Origin: Gemmatimonadota bacterium | GTDB lineage: Bacteria; Gemmatimonadota; Gemmatimonadetes; Gemmatimonadales; GWC2-71-9 | Direction of reading: 5' to 3' | DNA length: 64,000 nt | Assembly (NCBI GenBank): GCA_022563595.1 | Contig: JADFNB010000017.1 | Coordinates: forward strand, 1-64,000 | Shown here: positions 1 to 9,643 of the stretch, piece after piece | Position numbering within the stretch: position 1 is the stretch's first letter | Layout of the letters: the number at the start of each line of letters is the position of its first letter | Made by a program: the position numbers and the translations under genes | The notes under the pieces: model-generated | What the model was told of the DNA's origin: nothing | The model's input: the letters and a program-made list of their open reading frames with translations, nothing else | Database searches by the model: none

Positions 1-2284
1 GCCACGGCTCCGGCTCCGCCCCTTCTGCGAGCGCGAGCGACCAGAGATCGTACTGTCCACCGGCCATCCCCAACCGTCCACCGGCTCCGGCAGACGCGCC
101 CTGCTCGGCAATCGCCGGTCGTCCCGGACTCACGAGGTTCCGCCGCAACATGAGTTGCGAGCCGTCGGGGCTCAGATCCTGGGTTCGCTGCTGCCCCCGG
201 GCCTGCAGGATCGCCACCGGCTCCTCAGCCCGGTCGGCCGGCACCCGAAACACGTTGACATCGGGTCCAACCGTCCGGGAGAATAGGATGTCACTCCCAT
301 CGGGCGTCCAGAGCGGATAGAATCCACCACCGGCCGTCAGCGGACCGAACGTACCGAGGTCGAAGTCATAGATCCAGACGTCGCCCTCGTACCCCATCGC
401 TACCGCCCGCCCGTTCGGCGCATAGCGCGGCGCCCCGTAGGTGCCCGGATCCAACTGAAGCAATGTCTCCTTCCCGGCGCGGTCGACAATAACCGGGACT
501 CGGCTCCCCAACGATCCGAGAAACGCGATCGTGCCGTTACGCGACACCGCGAACTGCGCGGCGCCGTCCGGACCGACGAATACCGAATCGAGCACCGTGA
601 CCGGTGATCCCCTCACCTCGCCGCTCTTGGCATCGAACCGGACGGCACGTAGGGCGCCCTCGGGTACGGCGTAGACGAGGTATCCCGCATCCACATACCG
701 CGCGTCACTCCCCGGCAGCAGCTCCCGCACCTCACCGGTCTCCATCGATGCGATGCCAACGGAGGCCAGATCCAACGTGCCGCGCCAGATCGTCAACACG
801 ACCCACTTGCCGCCGGGGAGCACATGTGGCCACCGATGATCGAGTACGCCCGCCGCCGTATCGGGTACAGTCAACGGCCTGGGATCCCCGCCGTCGGCCG
901 AGACTACCATGAGCCCCGACCCGAAGTCCGGCTCGTAGACGATCTGGTTGTCCGGCCCCCAGCTGCCGCCGCCACTCGTCGGGGACATCGGTGCCAACGG
1001 TCGCGCCGCGCCGCCGGTCACGGGTACGACTCGGAGCTGCTGGTCGGCGTAGAACCCCAGCATCTCTCCGTCGGGAGAGAGAAACGGGGTCATCACCAGA
1101 CTGCCCTCCGTTCCGGCCACCGGGGCGGCGTCCGACTCACCCATCGCACGGCGGAACAGCCGCGAGCCACCGCGCTCGCCGGGACCGACGTAGACGAGCT
1201 GGCCCGCGTCGGGCGAGAGTGCCACGCCCGAACCAAAATCGACATCTCCCAGCCGCACGCCGACCGTGAAGCGAGCAACGGGACCAGGCATGGGCGCGCT
1301 GTCGCCGCCCGGCGCTCTCCCCGCCATCACACCGACCGCGAGCGCCATTGCAACGGCGAGCGCCACGTGCCAGTTCGCGAGGCTCCTGCGTGCCCACAAC
1401 GGCGCGGGTGGCCGCGCGCTCGCGGGCGTGGCGAGCGTAGGAATCGTGAATGCCGGATTGGACAGCGCTTCGGCAAACTGCGAAGCGGTAGCAAACCGAT
1501 CCGCCGGTGTCTTTGCCAACGCCCGCTGCACGGCGGCATCGACGTTCGTCGGCACCAGGCTTCTCGTGCGCGTGATGGGTGTCGGGTCTTCGGTCAGGAC
1601 CTTGGCAATGATCGCCTGGAGCGTATTGCCGGTGTGCGGCCGGTCACCCGTGAGCATCTCGTAGACCATCGCCCCGAGCGAGTAGAGATCGCTGCGTGAG
1701 TCGATCTCACGATCGCCGGCGGCCTGCTCCGGGCTCATGTAGTGCGGTGTCCCCAACGAGAGACCCGACTCCGTCAGCCGATCCCCCCCGGCGGTGCTCA
1801 CCGCCAAGGCTATTCCAAAGTCCGCCACGACCGCCTGGCCTGACTCCAACAGGATATTCTCCGGTTTGATGTCCCGGTGGATTACGCCATGGCTATGAGC
1901 GTAGCTCAGCGCCGCGGCAACGGCTTTCGCGATTTCGACCGTCTCCTCCACGCTGAGTTGCTTCTCCCGATCCATCTTGGTCCGCAGCGTCTCGCCCTCC
2001 ACGTAGGGCATCACGTAGTAGAGAAACGAGTCGGCCTCGCCCGAATCGTAGAGCGGCAGGATATTGGGATGCTGGAGATTGGCGGTGACCTTGATCTCGT
2101 TGAGGAACCGCTCGCCGCCGATGATGGCCGACAGCTCGGGCCGCAGCACTTTCACCGCGACCTTGCGATCGTGCTTCACGTCGTGCGCGAGGTACACCGT
2201 CGCCATCCCGCCGGCGCCGATTTCACGCTCGATGCGGTAGCGGTCGGCGAGGGCGGCCTTGAGGCGCTCAAAGAACTCAGCCAT
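1..2284 (-). CDS. Serine/threonine protein kinase with C-terminal TolB/PD40-type propeller (partial)
   Basis: The reading frame is open to the left edge, so the C-terminus lies outside the window. It starts at an ATG giving MAEFFERLKAALADRY. Residues about 15-280 form a Hanks-type kinase: glycine-rich loop GAGGMATV, the lysine in VAVKVL, HRDIKPEN catalytic loop, DFGIA and the GTPHYMSPEQ activation region. One membrane segment follows (WHVALAVAMALAVGVMAG, around residue 320). After that come repeated beta-propeller blades with signatures such as LSPDGEMLGFYAD and LWTPDGSDILFSR. The architecture is cytoplasmic kinase, single transmembrane helix, extracytoplasmic propeller sensor, common in Gemmatimonadota and Acidobacteriota. 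The ligand and the phosphorylation targets cannot be read from the sequence. Confidence 0.93.
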   Translation of the reverse strand, partial: MAEFFERLKAALADRYRIEREIGAGGMATVYLAHDVKHDRKVAVKVLRPELSAIIGGERFLNEIKVTANLQHPNILPLYDSGEADSFLYYVMPYVEGETLRTKMDREKQLSVEETVEIAKAVAAALSYAHSHGVIHRDIKPENILLESGQAVVADFGIALAVSTAGGDRLTESGLSLGTPHYMSPEQAAGDREIDSRSDLYSLGAMVYEMLTGDRPHTGNTLQAIIAKVLTEDPTPITRTRSLVPTNVDAAVQRALAKTPADRFATASQFAEALSNPAFTIPTLATPASARPPAPLWARRSLANWHVALAVAMALAVGVMAGRAPGGDSAPMPGPVARFTVGVRLGDVDFGSGVALSPDAGQLVYVGPGERGGSRLFRRAMGESDAAPVAGTEGSLVMTPFLSPDGEMLGFYADQQLRVVPVTGGAARPLAPMSPTSGGGSWGPDNQIVYEPDFGSGLMVVSADGGDPRPLTVPDTAAGVLDHRWPHVLPGGKWVVLTIWRGTLDLASVGIASMETGEVRELLPGSDARYVDAGYLVYAVPEGALRAVRFDAKSGEVRGSPVTVLDSVFVGPDGAAQFAVSRNGTIAFLGSLGSRVPVIVDRAGKETLLQLDPGTYGAPRYAPNGRAVAMGYEGDVWIYDFDLGTFGPLTAGGGFYPLWTPDGSDILFSRTVGPDVNVFRVPADRAEEPVAILQARGQQRTQDLSPDGSQLMLRRNLVSPGRPAIAEQGASAGAGGRLGMAGGQYDLWSLALAEGAEPEPW

Positions 2285-2493
2285 CAGGACTCAATAATGG
2301 AGCGAGGGGCCTGGCTCAGCCAGAGGCCTAGGTCAGGCTAACGTTTCTTCCCCCCGACCGGTCGTGTTAGCGGAGTGTCTCGGGCGGCGTTGACGATGCC
2401 GGGCGCGGCGTTCTTGGCGTGCCGGACGAGAGTGTGGCCGCCCCCGTTGGCGGTGGGAACGGCACTGATGAGTCAGCACGTTGTGGAGGAGGG

Positions 2494-3339
2494 ATGATGC
2501 GTCAGGCGTTGGTCGGACTAATCCTGGTGGCCCTGGGCGCTTGCGGCGCCGAGAATGCAACCGATCCCATCATCGACGAGCGCACGCCGCCGCCCCCGGA
2601 GACGGGCGAGGCTTTTCACCTGTCATTCGACGGTCTCGATGACCGTGTGCTCGTGCCGTGGGATGCGTCGTTCCCCACCGAGGTCTTCACCGCCGTCGCG
2701 TGGATTCGTCTCCCGGCTCCACCCACCAGGCGGGCAGCCATAATCGCTCGCGGCGAAGACGACAACTCCTACAACCTGACCTGGCAGCTGTACGTAGGGC
2801 GCGCGGGCGAATTGGAGGCCATGCTCGAGGCGTCCAACGAGAACAACTACTGTTATCCGAACAACGATTGCGTGCCCTTCGGCACCTGCGAATCGGGCGA
2901 TCGCTTCGTTGCAGACGGATCGTGGCACCACGTGGCGCTCACCCGGGATGCGAACGGAACCCTGGTCTTCTACATCGACGGCCAGGAGCGCGCCCGCTGC
3001 GAGGGCACCGGAACTCCGTCGAGCAACAACCGGCAGTTCCTCAGCTTCGGTGCCACGCATGGCACGATCGGCCCGCCTCCCGGCGGCAAGGAGCCTCCCA
3101 CCTGGTTCCTCTCGGGCGAGATCGACGACGCCGCCATGTGGAACAGGAGTCTGTCCGCGTTGGAGATCGAGGGCCTGCAGCAGGACGGTGTCGACCTGGC
3201 CTCGCCCGGACTGGTCGGCTCCTGGAGCTTCAACGAAGGGCAGGGCCAGGAAGTGTACGACCGCTCACCGGCACTGAATCACGGCTACCTCGGCGCGGAC
3301 CCCAGCGCCGATTCCGCCGATCCCGTCTGGACCCGGTAG
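2494..3339 (+). CDS. LamG/concanavalin-like domain lipoprotein
   Basis: The ATG at 2494 (or the one at 2497) follows the strong ribosome binding site GGAGGAGGG; a longer frame from a GTG at 2419 lacks such a site. The product has a lipoprotein signal with lipobox LGAC (Cys17), a Pro-rich linker and one LamG/laminin-G-like jelly-roll domain to the C-terminus. Diagnostic strings are VLVPWDASF, AWIRLP, GSWHHVALTRD and LVFYIDGQ. Four cysteines in a loop (NNYCYPNNDC..GTCESGD) probably form disulfides. Expected location is a membrane-anchored, outward-facing protein that binds carbohydrate or protein. It stands alone between divergent or unrelated neighbours, and the specific role is unknown. Confidence 0.85.
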   Translation: MMRQALVGLILVALGACGAENATDPIIDERTPPPPETGEAFHLSFDGLDDRVLVPWDASFPTEVFTAVAWIRLPAPPTRRAAIIARGEDDNSYNLTWQLYVGRAGELEAMLEASNENNYCYPNNDCVPFGTCESGDRFVADGSWHHVALTRDANGTLVFYIDGQERARCEGTGTPSSNNRQFLSFGATHGTIGPPPGGKEPPTWFLSGEIDDAAMWNRSLSALEIEGLQQDGVDLASPGLVGSWSFNEGQGQEVYDRSPALNHGYLGADPSADSADPVWTR

Positions 3340-3516
3340 CCAGCGGCATGGCCCAGCTGGAAAACGGCGTGCGCTCGGCGGACGTCCTCCGGCTTGCCGC
3401 GGCGTCGAGCAGCACGGCCCGTGACTGCGAGTAGCCCTCCGCGGTAGCTTCTGCGGTTTTCCCAGCAGCATCGCATCTCTATCTTCATGTAACCACCCCT
3501 CACCAGGAGAGGTCCG

Positions 3517-4668
3517 ATGCCAGCATCGGCAGATCTGATGACGATTCAGCGCGGTGCTCGCGTGCGGCGCTCGCCGTTCTTCGACGCGACGCTCCACGCG
3601 GGCTGTTGGGGATACACGGTCTATAACCACATGCTGCTGCCGATCGGCTATGACGATGATCTGAACGAGGAGTACCGGAGCCTGGTCAACGACGTGACCG
3701 TCTGGGACGTGAGCGTCGAACGCCAGGTCGAGATCACGGGGCCGGACGCGTTCGCGTTCACGAATCTCCTGACACCGCGCGATCTTACCCAGTGCAAGGT
3801 CGGTCAAGGGAAGTACGTGGTCATCACGTCGGAAGACGGCGGGATCGTCAACGATCCCGTGCTGCTCCGGCTTGGGGAGAACCATTTCTGGATAGCGGTT
3901 GCCGACAGCGACGTCCTGCTGTGGGCCAAAGGGGTCGCCTATGGATCGGGGATGAAGGTGGAGATAAACGAGCCCGACGTGTCCCCGCTGCAGATTCAGG
4001 GTCCCAAGTCTAAGCCGCTCATGCAGCGGCTGTTCGGGGACGAGGTGGTGGAGCTACAGTACTACCATTTCGTGGAAACCGCGCTCGATGACATCCCGGT
4101 CGTCGTGACCCGCACGGGATGGAGTGGCGAGGTGGGATTCGAGATCTACCTGCGGGACGGGAGCCGCGGAGACGAGCTGTGGCAACGGGTGATGCAAGCC
4201 GGCAAGCCCTACCGTATTGCGGCAACAGGCCCATCGGACATCCGGCGGATCGAAGCCGGCATCCTCAACTACGGCATCGACATGACGCTGGCGCACAACC
4301 CCTTCGAGGTTGGGCTCGGCTGGTTGGTGCAGCTGGAACAGGATGCGGACTTCATCGGGAAGGAAGCGCTGCGCCGGATCAAGGAACGCGGCGTCACACG
4401 GAAGCTGGTCGGCGTGGAGATCGAGGGTGAACCGTTGGACCTCAACATGACGAGATGGCCGGTGCACGCCGGTGCCGCTCGCGTCGGCGAGATCACCTCG
4501 GCGGTCTACTCACCCCGCCTGGAAAAGAACATCGGGTACGCGATGGTGCCGGTTGAGCATGCGGAGCCGGGCACGCGGCTCACGGCGGCGGCGCCTGTGG
4601 GAGAGGTGCCGATCACGGTCGTACCCAAGCCGTTCGTCGATCCGAAGAAGGATCTGCCCAAGTCGTAG
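3517..4668 (+). CDS. GcvT/DmdA-family tetrahydrofolate-dependent demethylase (DMSP demethylase-like)
   Basis: The 383-residue protein has the aminomethyltransferase fold (GcvT folate-binding domain, then the C-terminal barrel). Its sequence is closer to the DmdA branch than to true glycine-cleavage T protein: YTVYNHMLLP, VWDVSVERQVEITGPDA, NLLTPRDL, GGIVNDPV, IQGPKSKPL, GFEIYLRDGS, RIEAGILNYGIDMTL and NPFEVGLGWLV all resemble the equivalent DmdA positions as I remember them. DmdA moves a methyl group from dimethylsulfoniopropionate to tetrahydrofolate. No gcvP or gcvH lies nearby, which also argues against a glycine-cleavage role. A GGAGAGG ribosome binding site precedes the ATG. Related GcvT-like enzymes act on other methylated substrates, so the substrate is uncertain. 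Confidence 0.8.
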   Translation: MPASADLMTIQRGARVRRSPFFDATLHAGCWGYTVYNHMLLPIGYDDDLNEEYRSLVNDVTVWDVSVERQVEITGPDAFAFTNLLTPRDLTQCKVGQGKYVVITSEDGGIVNDPVLLRLGENHFWIAVADSDVLLWAKGVAYGSGMKVEINEPDVSPLQIQGPKSKPLMQRLFGDEVVELQYYHFVETALDDIPVVVTRTGWSGEVGFEIYLRDGSRGDELWQRVMQAGKPYRIAATGPSDIRRIEAGILNYGIDMTLAHNPFEVGLGWLVQLEQDADFIGKEALRRIKERGVTRKLVGVEIEGEPLDLNMTRWPVHAGAARVGEITSAVYSPRLEKNIGYAMVPVEHAEPGTRLTAAAPVGEVPITVVPKPFVDPKKDLPKS

Positions 4669-4679
4669 GGCGGGATCGG

Positions 4680-5408
4680 CTACAGGTACTGCTGGAACAG
4701 GACCATCGCGATCAGTGTCAAGCTCACCTGGAGTGCCACGACCGGTTTGCGCGCGTGTCCGTAGGCCTCCGGGAGCAGCTCGACGAGGACCATGAACACC
4801 ATCGCACCCGCGGCGAACCCGATACCGTAGGGCAGGACCGCGCTGAAGGCTTCGACCAGCAAGAATGCCGGCACGGCCATGAGCGGTTGTGGCAGCGATG
4901 AGAAGATGCTCCAGCCCGCGCAGCCGAGGACGCTAGTGCCGCGCGGGCGCAGCACGGCGCTGATCGCCAGCCCTTCCGGAATGTTGTGGACCGCGATCGC
5001 CGCCGTGATCACGACGGCCAGAGTGGCGCCACCGCCGAACGAGACCCCGACGGCGACACCCTCCGAGAACGAGTGCGCCGTCATGACGACGATCATGAGC
5101 AGCATCCGCTGGGCACCGGCGCCACGTGCCCGACCGAACTCCACGTCGTGCCGGCCGAGCACGCGTTGCGCGATGAGGATGGACACGACCCCGACCGTGG
5201 CGCCGACGATCGTCTGCCAAGCGCCGTGTTGCGTGCTCTCGGCGACGAGCCCGAAGCTGGCGCCGAGCATGAGGCCAGCGGCGATCGCGTTGGCGCACGC
5301 CACCGCCTTGGGTGAGACGGAACGCAGGAAAGCGAACGGCAGGGCGCCGAGTCCCGTCGCGAGAGCGGTGATGAGTCCGTAGCCGAAGACGACGAGCGCC
5401 GGATGCAC
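4680..5408 (-). CDS. ZIP-family metal transporter (copy 1)
   Basis: An integral membrane protein of about 242 residues with the ZIP signature in helices 4 and 5: AHSFSEGVAVGVSFGG and AVHNIPEGLAIS, whose His/Glu residues form the binuclear metal site. It is predicted to import Zn2+ or another divalent metal across the inner membrane. The GTG at 5408 is preferred because GGAGG lies 5 nt upstream; a GTG at 5423 in the same frame has no site. The gene overlaps or abuts the end of a second ZIP gene, so the two are translationally coupled. Confidence 0.88.
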   Translation of the reverse strand: MHPALVVFGYGLITALATGLGALPFAFLRSVSPKAVACANAIAAGLMLGASFGLVAESTQHGAWQTIVGATVGVVSILIAQRVLGRHDVEFGRARGAGAQRMLLMIVVMTAHSFSEGVAVGVSFGGGATLAVVITAAIAVHNIPEGLAISAVLRPRGTSVLGCAGWSIFSSLPQPLMAVPAFLLVEAFSAVLPYGIGFAAGAMVFMVLVELLPEAYGHARKPVVALQVSLTLIAMVLFQQYL

Positions 5409-5409
5409 G

Positions 5410-6165
5410 CTAGCCTCCGACACCTTGCAGGAGAGCGACCACGCCCATCGCGGCCAACGTGACGAGCGCGATGGTCGTGCTCCCCGCCTGCTGGTACGAT
5501 TCCGGAAGCAGCTCGGACATGACGAGGTAGATGAGCGCGCCCACGGCGAATCCGAGCGCCCACGGGAGCATCGACGGGGCGGCCGAGATGACGGTGAAGG
5601 TCACGACTGCCAGGAGCACCTGGCTCACGTTGGCGGCGACGGCGAGCCCGCCGGCGTCACGCACGCGCACGCCGCGGCCGGTGAGAATGGCGCAAAGGAT
5701 GGTGGCTTCGGGAATGTTGTGCACCGCGATCGCGCCCGCCACGAAAACGCCGAACGGTATGCTCACGATCATGGCAACGCCGATGGCGATCCCCTCGGCC
5801 GCCGAGTGCAGCGTGTTCACGAGCAGCACCTGGTACCCGTATACCGGCTCGCTTTCGTCCAGGCGGTTGAGGTCGAGGTCTTCGGTCTTCGACGCGGCGT
5901 GCGTCCAGTAGACGAACAGGATACCGAGCGCGGCACCCACGGCTCCCCGGACTACCTGCCGGTCCAGGCCCGTTACCAACAGCGAATACGAGGCGCCGAG
6001 CATCATGCCCGCTGCCAACGCGTTGGCCCAGCCTATCTGCGTGATCGGCAGCCGTTCCCGGAATACGAACGGGAACGCGCCGAGCGCCGCGGTGCCCGCG
6101 GCGAGCGAGGAGTAGAGCAGAACGGTCAGGGTCGGGTCCATGGACGGTACCGGTTGGGACGCCAT
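5410..6165 (-). CDS. ZIP-family metal transporter (copy 2)
   Basis: A 251-residue multi-pass protein, clearly ZIP-like: TLHSAAEGIAIGVAM and AVHNIPEATIL. The second motif has HNIPEA where the canonical ZIP, and its partner gene downstream, has HNIPEG. The first cytoplasmic loop carries an acidic stretch (KTEDLDLNRLDESEP) that could bind metal. The stop codon (TAG, 5410-5412) is next to the start of the other ZIP gene, giving a two-gene operon of divergent paralogs. The two could act separately with different metal preferences or assemble as a heterodimer. Confidence 0.86.
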   Translation of the reverse strand: MASQPVPSMDPTLTVLLYSSLAAGTAALGAFPFVFRERLPITQIGWANALAAGMMLGASYSLLVTGLDRQVVRGAVGAALGILFVYWTHAASKTEDLDLNRLDESEPVYGYQVLLVNTLHSAAEGIAIGVAMIVSIPFGVFVAGAIAVHNIPEATILCAILTGRGVRVRDAGGLAVAANVSQVLLAVVTFTVISAAPSMLPWALGFAVGALIYLVMSELLPESYQQAGSTTIALVTLAAMGVVALLQGVGG

Positions 6166-6599
6166 AAGATAGGCCGGTCACCAGCCGCCGGGAGTGCCGG
6201 TCTCAACCGGGCATCCGGGTCGCCTGTCGCCCGCCGCGCCGCTGCTTGACGCCGCTGGTCCCGGTCTTAGCTTAGAAGCAGGCGGAGCGAAGCGCTCGGT
6301 TCATTGAACCAGCACTTACCGACTGCGGCTCCGTCGTCTCTGCTGATGCCGTGCCCCAGCCCGGGATTGCGGAAGGCAAAGGCTCGGAGACGGACAGCCG
6401 CTGCATGACGAACAGGATTCAATAGCCGGCTTCGCTCCGCCGTTCGGCGCAAGTCACGAGCCCCGCTCTCCGTTTGGCCTCACGACAAAACACCAACCGG
6501 CGTATATCACGGCCGCCGCACCGCGTACACATTCGCTGTAAGATGCGGCTGTGCAACACACGGCCGCTGAACGTGGCGTAGGTCCAGCCGCCGCAGCCG
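6166..6599. other. Intergenic region between ZIP operon and glnA, no gene recognised
   Basis: This 434-bp stretch lies upstream of the ZIP operon and downstream of glnA, both on the minus strand. No tRNA, long ORF with a ribosome binding site, or convincing terminator was seen. It presumably carries the ZIP operon promoter, but I cannot point to one. Confidence 0.4.
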
Positions 6600-8012
6600 T
6601 CAGTTGTCGTAGTACAGGTGGAACTCGTACGGATGCGGGCGCAGACGCAAAGGATCGACCTCGTTTTCCACCTTGTAGGATACCCACGTCTCGATCAAAT
6701 CGTCGGTGAACACGTCGCCTTTGGTCAGGTACGCGTGGTCTGCCTGCAACGCGTCGAGCGCCTCGGTCAGCGACCCCGGCGTGTGGGCGTATCCGGCCAA
6801 CTCTTCCGGCGTCATCTCGTAGATGTCTCGATCGAGTGGCTCACCGGGATCGATCTTGTTCTCGATGCCATCGAGCACGGCCATCAGCATGGCCGAGAAC
6901 ATCAGGTAACCATTGCAGCTCGGGTCCGGGCAACGGAACTCCAGCCGCTTCGCTTTCGGATTGGCCGAGTACATCGGAATCCGGATGGCCGCCGAACGGT
7001 TTCGCTGCGACATCGCCAAGTTCACCGGCGCCTCGAAGCCCGGGACGAGCCGGCGATAGGAGTTGCTGGTGGGCGCGGCGAAGGCGAGCACCGAGCGCGC
7101 GTGGTGGAGCAGGCCGCCGATCGCGAGCAACGCTGTTTCGCTCAAGCCGGCGTATCCGCTGCCGCCGAACAGCGGCTTGCCATCCTTCCACAGTGAGAGG
7201 TGCGTGTGCATACCGCTGCCGTTGTCCTCGAACAAGGGCTTCGGCATGAACGTCACGGTCTTTCCCTGTCGCCTGGCGACGTTCTTGATGATGTACTTGT
7301 ACCACATGAAGTGATCGCCCATCTGGAGCAGCGGAGCGTACGCCATGTCGATCTCGCTCTGTCCCGCCGTTCCCACCTCGTGGTGGTGCGCCTCGATGCG
7401 GATGCCGACCCTGCGGAGCGTATTGGTCATCTCGCTGCGAAGGTCGTGGTACGTGTCGGTGGGACTCACCGGGAAGTAGCCGCCCTTGAAGCTCGGCTTG
7501 TATCCCAGGTTCGGTTCCTCGAACCGGGCCGTGTTCCAGGCGCCTTCGACGGAGTCCACCTCATAGAATCCGCGGTGTTGGTTCTGCTCGTAACGCACCT
7601 CGTCAAAGATGAAGAACTCGGGCTCGGGACCGATGTAGCAGGTATCGGCTATGCCGGTGGATACGAGATACTCGTTCGCCTTCCGGGCGATGTGCCGTGG
7701 ATCGCGGGAGTAAGGGTCCCTGGTGATGGGATCGATGATGTCGGCGATGACGCTCACCGTGGGCTCGCGGAAGAACGGATCGAGTTGCGCCGTCGACGGG
7801 TCCGGTATGGCAAGCATGTCGGACTGGTGGATACCCTTCCAGCCCCGGATCGACGAGCCGTCGAAACCGACCCCTTCCTCGAAGGTAGCCTCGTCCCACG
7901 TCTCGACAGGGAACGAACAGTGTTGCCACGTTCCGAGCATGTCGGCGAACTTGAGGTCGATCATCTCGGCGTTGTGCTTCTTGCAGAACTCGAAGAATTC
8001 TTTGGCGGTCAC
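6600..8012 (-). CDS. glnA: Glutamine synthetase, type I
   Basis: ATP-dependent condensation of glutamate and ammonia to glutamine in the cytoplasm. From the GTG at 8012 the protein is 470 residues, the usual length of the bacterial dodecameric enzyme; GAGGAG lies about 10 nt upstream. An in-frame start further upstream (8078) would add an unusual Arg-rich extension. Family signatures: [91 protein letters not shown]. The C-terminal [12 protein letters not shown] holds a Tyr at the position adenylylated by GlnE in beta-type enzymes. No glnB or ntr genes are adjacent. Confidence 0.96.
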   Translation of the reverse strand: MTAKEFFEFCKKHNAEMIDLKFADMLGTWQHCSFPVETWDEATFEEGVGFDGSSIRGWKGIHQSDMLAIPDPSTAQLDPFFREPTVSVIADIIDPITRDPYSRDPRHIARKANEYLVSTGIADTCYIGPEPEFFIFDEVRYEQNQHRGFYEVDSVEGAWNTARFEEPNLGYKPSFKGGYFPVSPTDTYHDLRSEMTNTLRRVGIRIEAHHHEVGTAGQSEIDMAYAPLLQMGDHFMWYKYIIKNVARRQGKTVTFMPKPLFEDNGSGMHTHLSLWKDGKPLFGGSGYAGLSETALLAIGGLLHHARSVLAFAAPTSNSYRRLVPGFEAPVNLAMSQRNRSAAIRIPMYSANPKAKRLEFRCPDPSCNGYLMFSAMLMAVLDGIENKIDPGEPLDRDIYEMTPEELAGYAHTPGSLTEALDALQADHAYLTKGDVFTDDLIETWVSYKVENEVDPLRLRPHPYEFHLYYDN

Positions 8013-8099
8013 GGCTACTGCACTCCTCGGTTGAAAAGGTGCGAATCTTCGAAGATATCGCGCACTCCCGTCAAGCACGCGAGTGGGCGTGTCGAATCA

Positions 8100-9620
8100 T
8101 CAGGGCATGGTCAGCAGAGCCCCGTAGAGATCGATGGCGTACCAGAGATTCGCGATCCGGAGGTTCTCGTTCGGCGCGTGCTGGTTGTTGTCGTGATTGG
8201 CCACCGGGACGATGACAGCCGGCTTGCCCAGAACATCGGTGAACAGGTACAGTGGCAGCGAACCTCCTAGCGCGGGTACCAGCACCAACGCGTCGCCGGC
8301 CGCCCGCTCAGCCGCCGCGACGATCTGCCGCACGATGGCCAGATCCATCTCCGTGCGCGCGGCCGGATACCCTCTACCCCGCACGACCTTCACGATCCGG
8401 GGATACCGCAGCCGGGTCTCGTGGTCGGGATCCTCCCGCACGATATGATAGCCCTGTCGCCGGATGTGTGCCTCGACCAGGTCCAACATGACCTCCGGGT
8501 CGTTCCCCTTCACCAACCGGATCCCCAGCGTGGCCGTGGCGGTCGCGGGAATCACGTTCCGAGCCAGCGGCCCGACGTTGCCGCTGGCGAGACCCCGCAC
8601 GGTGAGCGACGGAAGGAGGAGCCGTTCGGCGAGCGCCTCGCCCCCGCCCTCCGTCCATGCCAGTCCCAGCTCCCGCTTGAGCTGCTCGTCGTACCGCGGC
8701 ATCCGGGCCAGCGCGTCCCGCTCGGCCGGGCCGATCGGCTCTACACTGTCGTAGAATCCCTCGACGAGTACCGTCCCGTCCTCAGCCTTCATACTCGCCA
8801 AAAGATGTGCCAGCATCTGCCCGGGTACGGGAGCCCAGTTGCCGTAGTGCCCGCTGTGCAGCGGGCGCGTGGCGCCGTAAACCGTGATCTCCATGCCGGT
8901 GACACCGCGCACCCCGAGGGTGATCAGGGGCCGGCCGCTCTGATGAACGGGGCCGTCGAGGAAGAGCCAGACGTCGATATCGTCCAACCGGTCACGGAAC
9001 TTGTCGAGGTATCGGTGCAGGTTAGCCGAGCCCGCCTCCTCCTCGCCCTCGAAGAAGAAGATGAGGTTCGACGTGGGCATCACACCGTGCTCCCGGAACG
9101 CGGCGAGCACAGGAAGCAACGCACCGATCGGAGCCTTGTCGTCTCCGGCCGACCGCGCGTAAATGCGCCACTCCGGATCCACTGCCTCACCGGCGGCAGG
9201 CAGCGGCCGCGGGGTCCCACCGTGTTCCATGGCGCGCGTGTACAGGGTCGGCGTCCAGGGGCCGTGACGCCAGCGGCTGGTGTCGACCGGCTGGCCGTCG
9301 TAGTGGACGTACAGTCCGAGCGTGCGCGTTGCGCCGGGCACGCGCCACTCGCCGTATACCACCGGCGGCACGCCCGGTATCTCGAGCAGCTCGGTCTCGA
9401 TGCCACGCGCGCGGAGCGCATCCCTGATATAGCGGGCGGTCCGGCGAATCCCGACCGAGTCGGACGCGACGTTGGGGAGTGACAGCAGCTCGGCGAAATC
9501 TGCCAGGATCCGGGGACCGTGGGCTGCGCGATACTCGCGCATGAGCGCGAGTCCGTCCTGTTGTGCGAGGACGGCGGGCGGCACGAAAGCGGCGAGGAGG
9601 AGAAGCAGGTGCGCGCGCAC
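8100..9620 (-). CDS. Secreted M20-family metallopeptidase (dipeptidase-like)
   Basis: A 506-residue protein with a signal peptide (MRAHLLLLLAAFVPPAVLAQ). The M20 dinuclear zinc site is visible: YVHYDGQP (His, Asp), SAGDDKAPIGA (bridging Asp), FEGEEEAGS (catalytic Glu and metal Glu), FLDGPV and the C-terminal HDNNQHAPNENLR. A lid or dimerisation domain (RGVTGMEITVYGATRPLHSGHYGN) sits in the middle. This resembles the carnosinase/CNDP2-like branch, which cleaves dipeptides or acyl-amino acids, here probably in the periplasm. It starts at GTG. It ends 87 bp upstream of the glnA start on the same strand and is not obviously coupled to it. Confidence 0.92.
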   Translation of the reverse strand: MRAHLLLLLAAFVPPAVLAQQDGLALMREYRAAHGPRILADFAELLSLPNVASDSVGIRRTARYIRDALRARGIETELLEIPGVPPVVYGEWRVPGATRTLGLYVHYDGQPVDTSRWRHGPWTPTLYTRAMEHGGTPRPLPAAGEAVDPEWRIYARSAGDDKAPIGALLPVLAAFREHGVMPTSNLIFFFEGEEEAGSANLHRYLDKFRDRLDDIDVWLFLDGPVHQSGRPLITLGVRGVTGMEITVYGATRPLHSGHYGNWAPVPGQMLAHLLASMKAEDGTVLVEGFYDSVEPIGPAERDALARMPRYDEQLKRELGLAWTEGGGEALAERLLLPSLTVRGLASGNVGPLARNVIPATATATLGIRLVKGNDPEVMLDLVEAHIRRQGYHIVREDPDHETRLRYPRIVKVVRGRGYPAARTEMDLAIVRQIVAAAERAAGDALVLVPALGGSLPLYLFTDVLGKPAVIVPVANHDNNQHAPNENLRIANLWYAIDLYGALLTMP

Positions 9621-9643
9621 GGCGTAAGGTAATCAGGGCGCAT

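Noticed and set aside
6285-6330. tRNA-like sequence (GGTTCATTGAACC)
   Set aside because: No acceptor stem, anticodon arm or CCA-side pairing can be drawn around it.
8013-8078. Upstream start for glutamine synthetase
   Set aside because: The GTG at 8012 has GAGGAG upstream and gives the normal length; the extension is Arg-rich and unlike the family.
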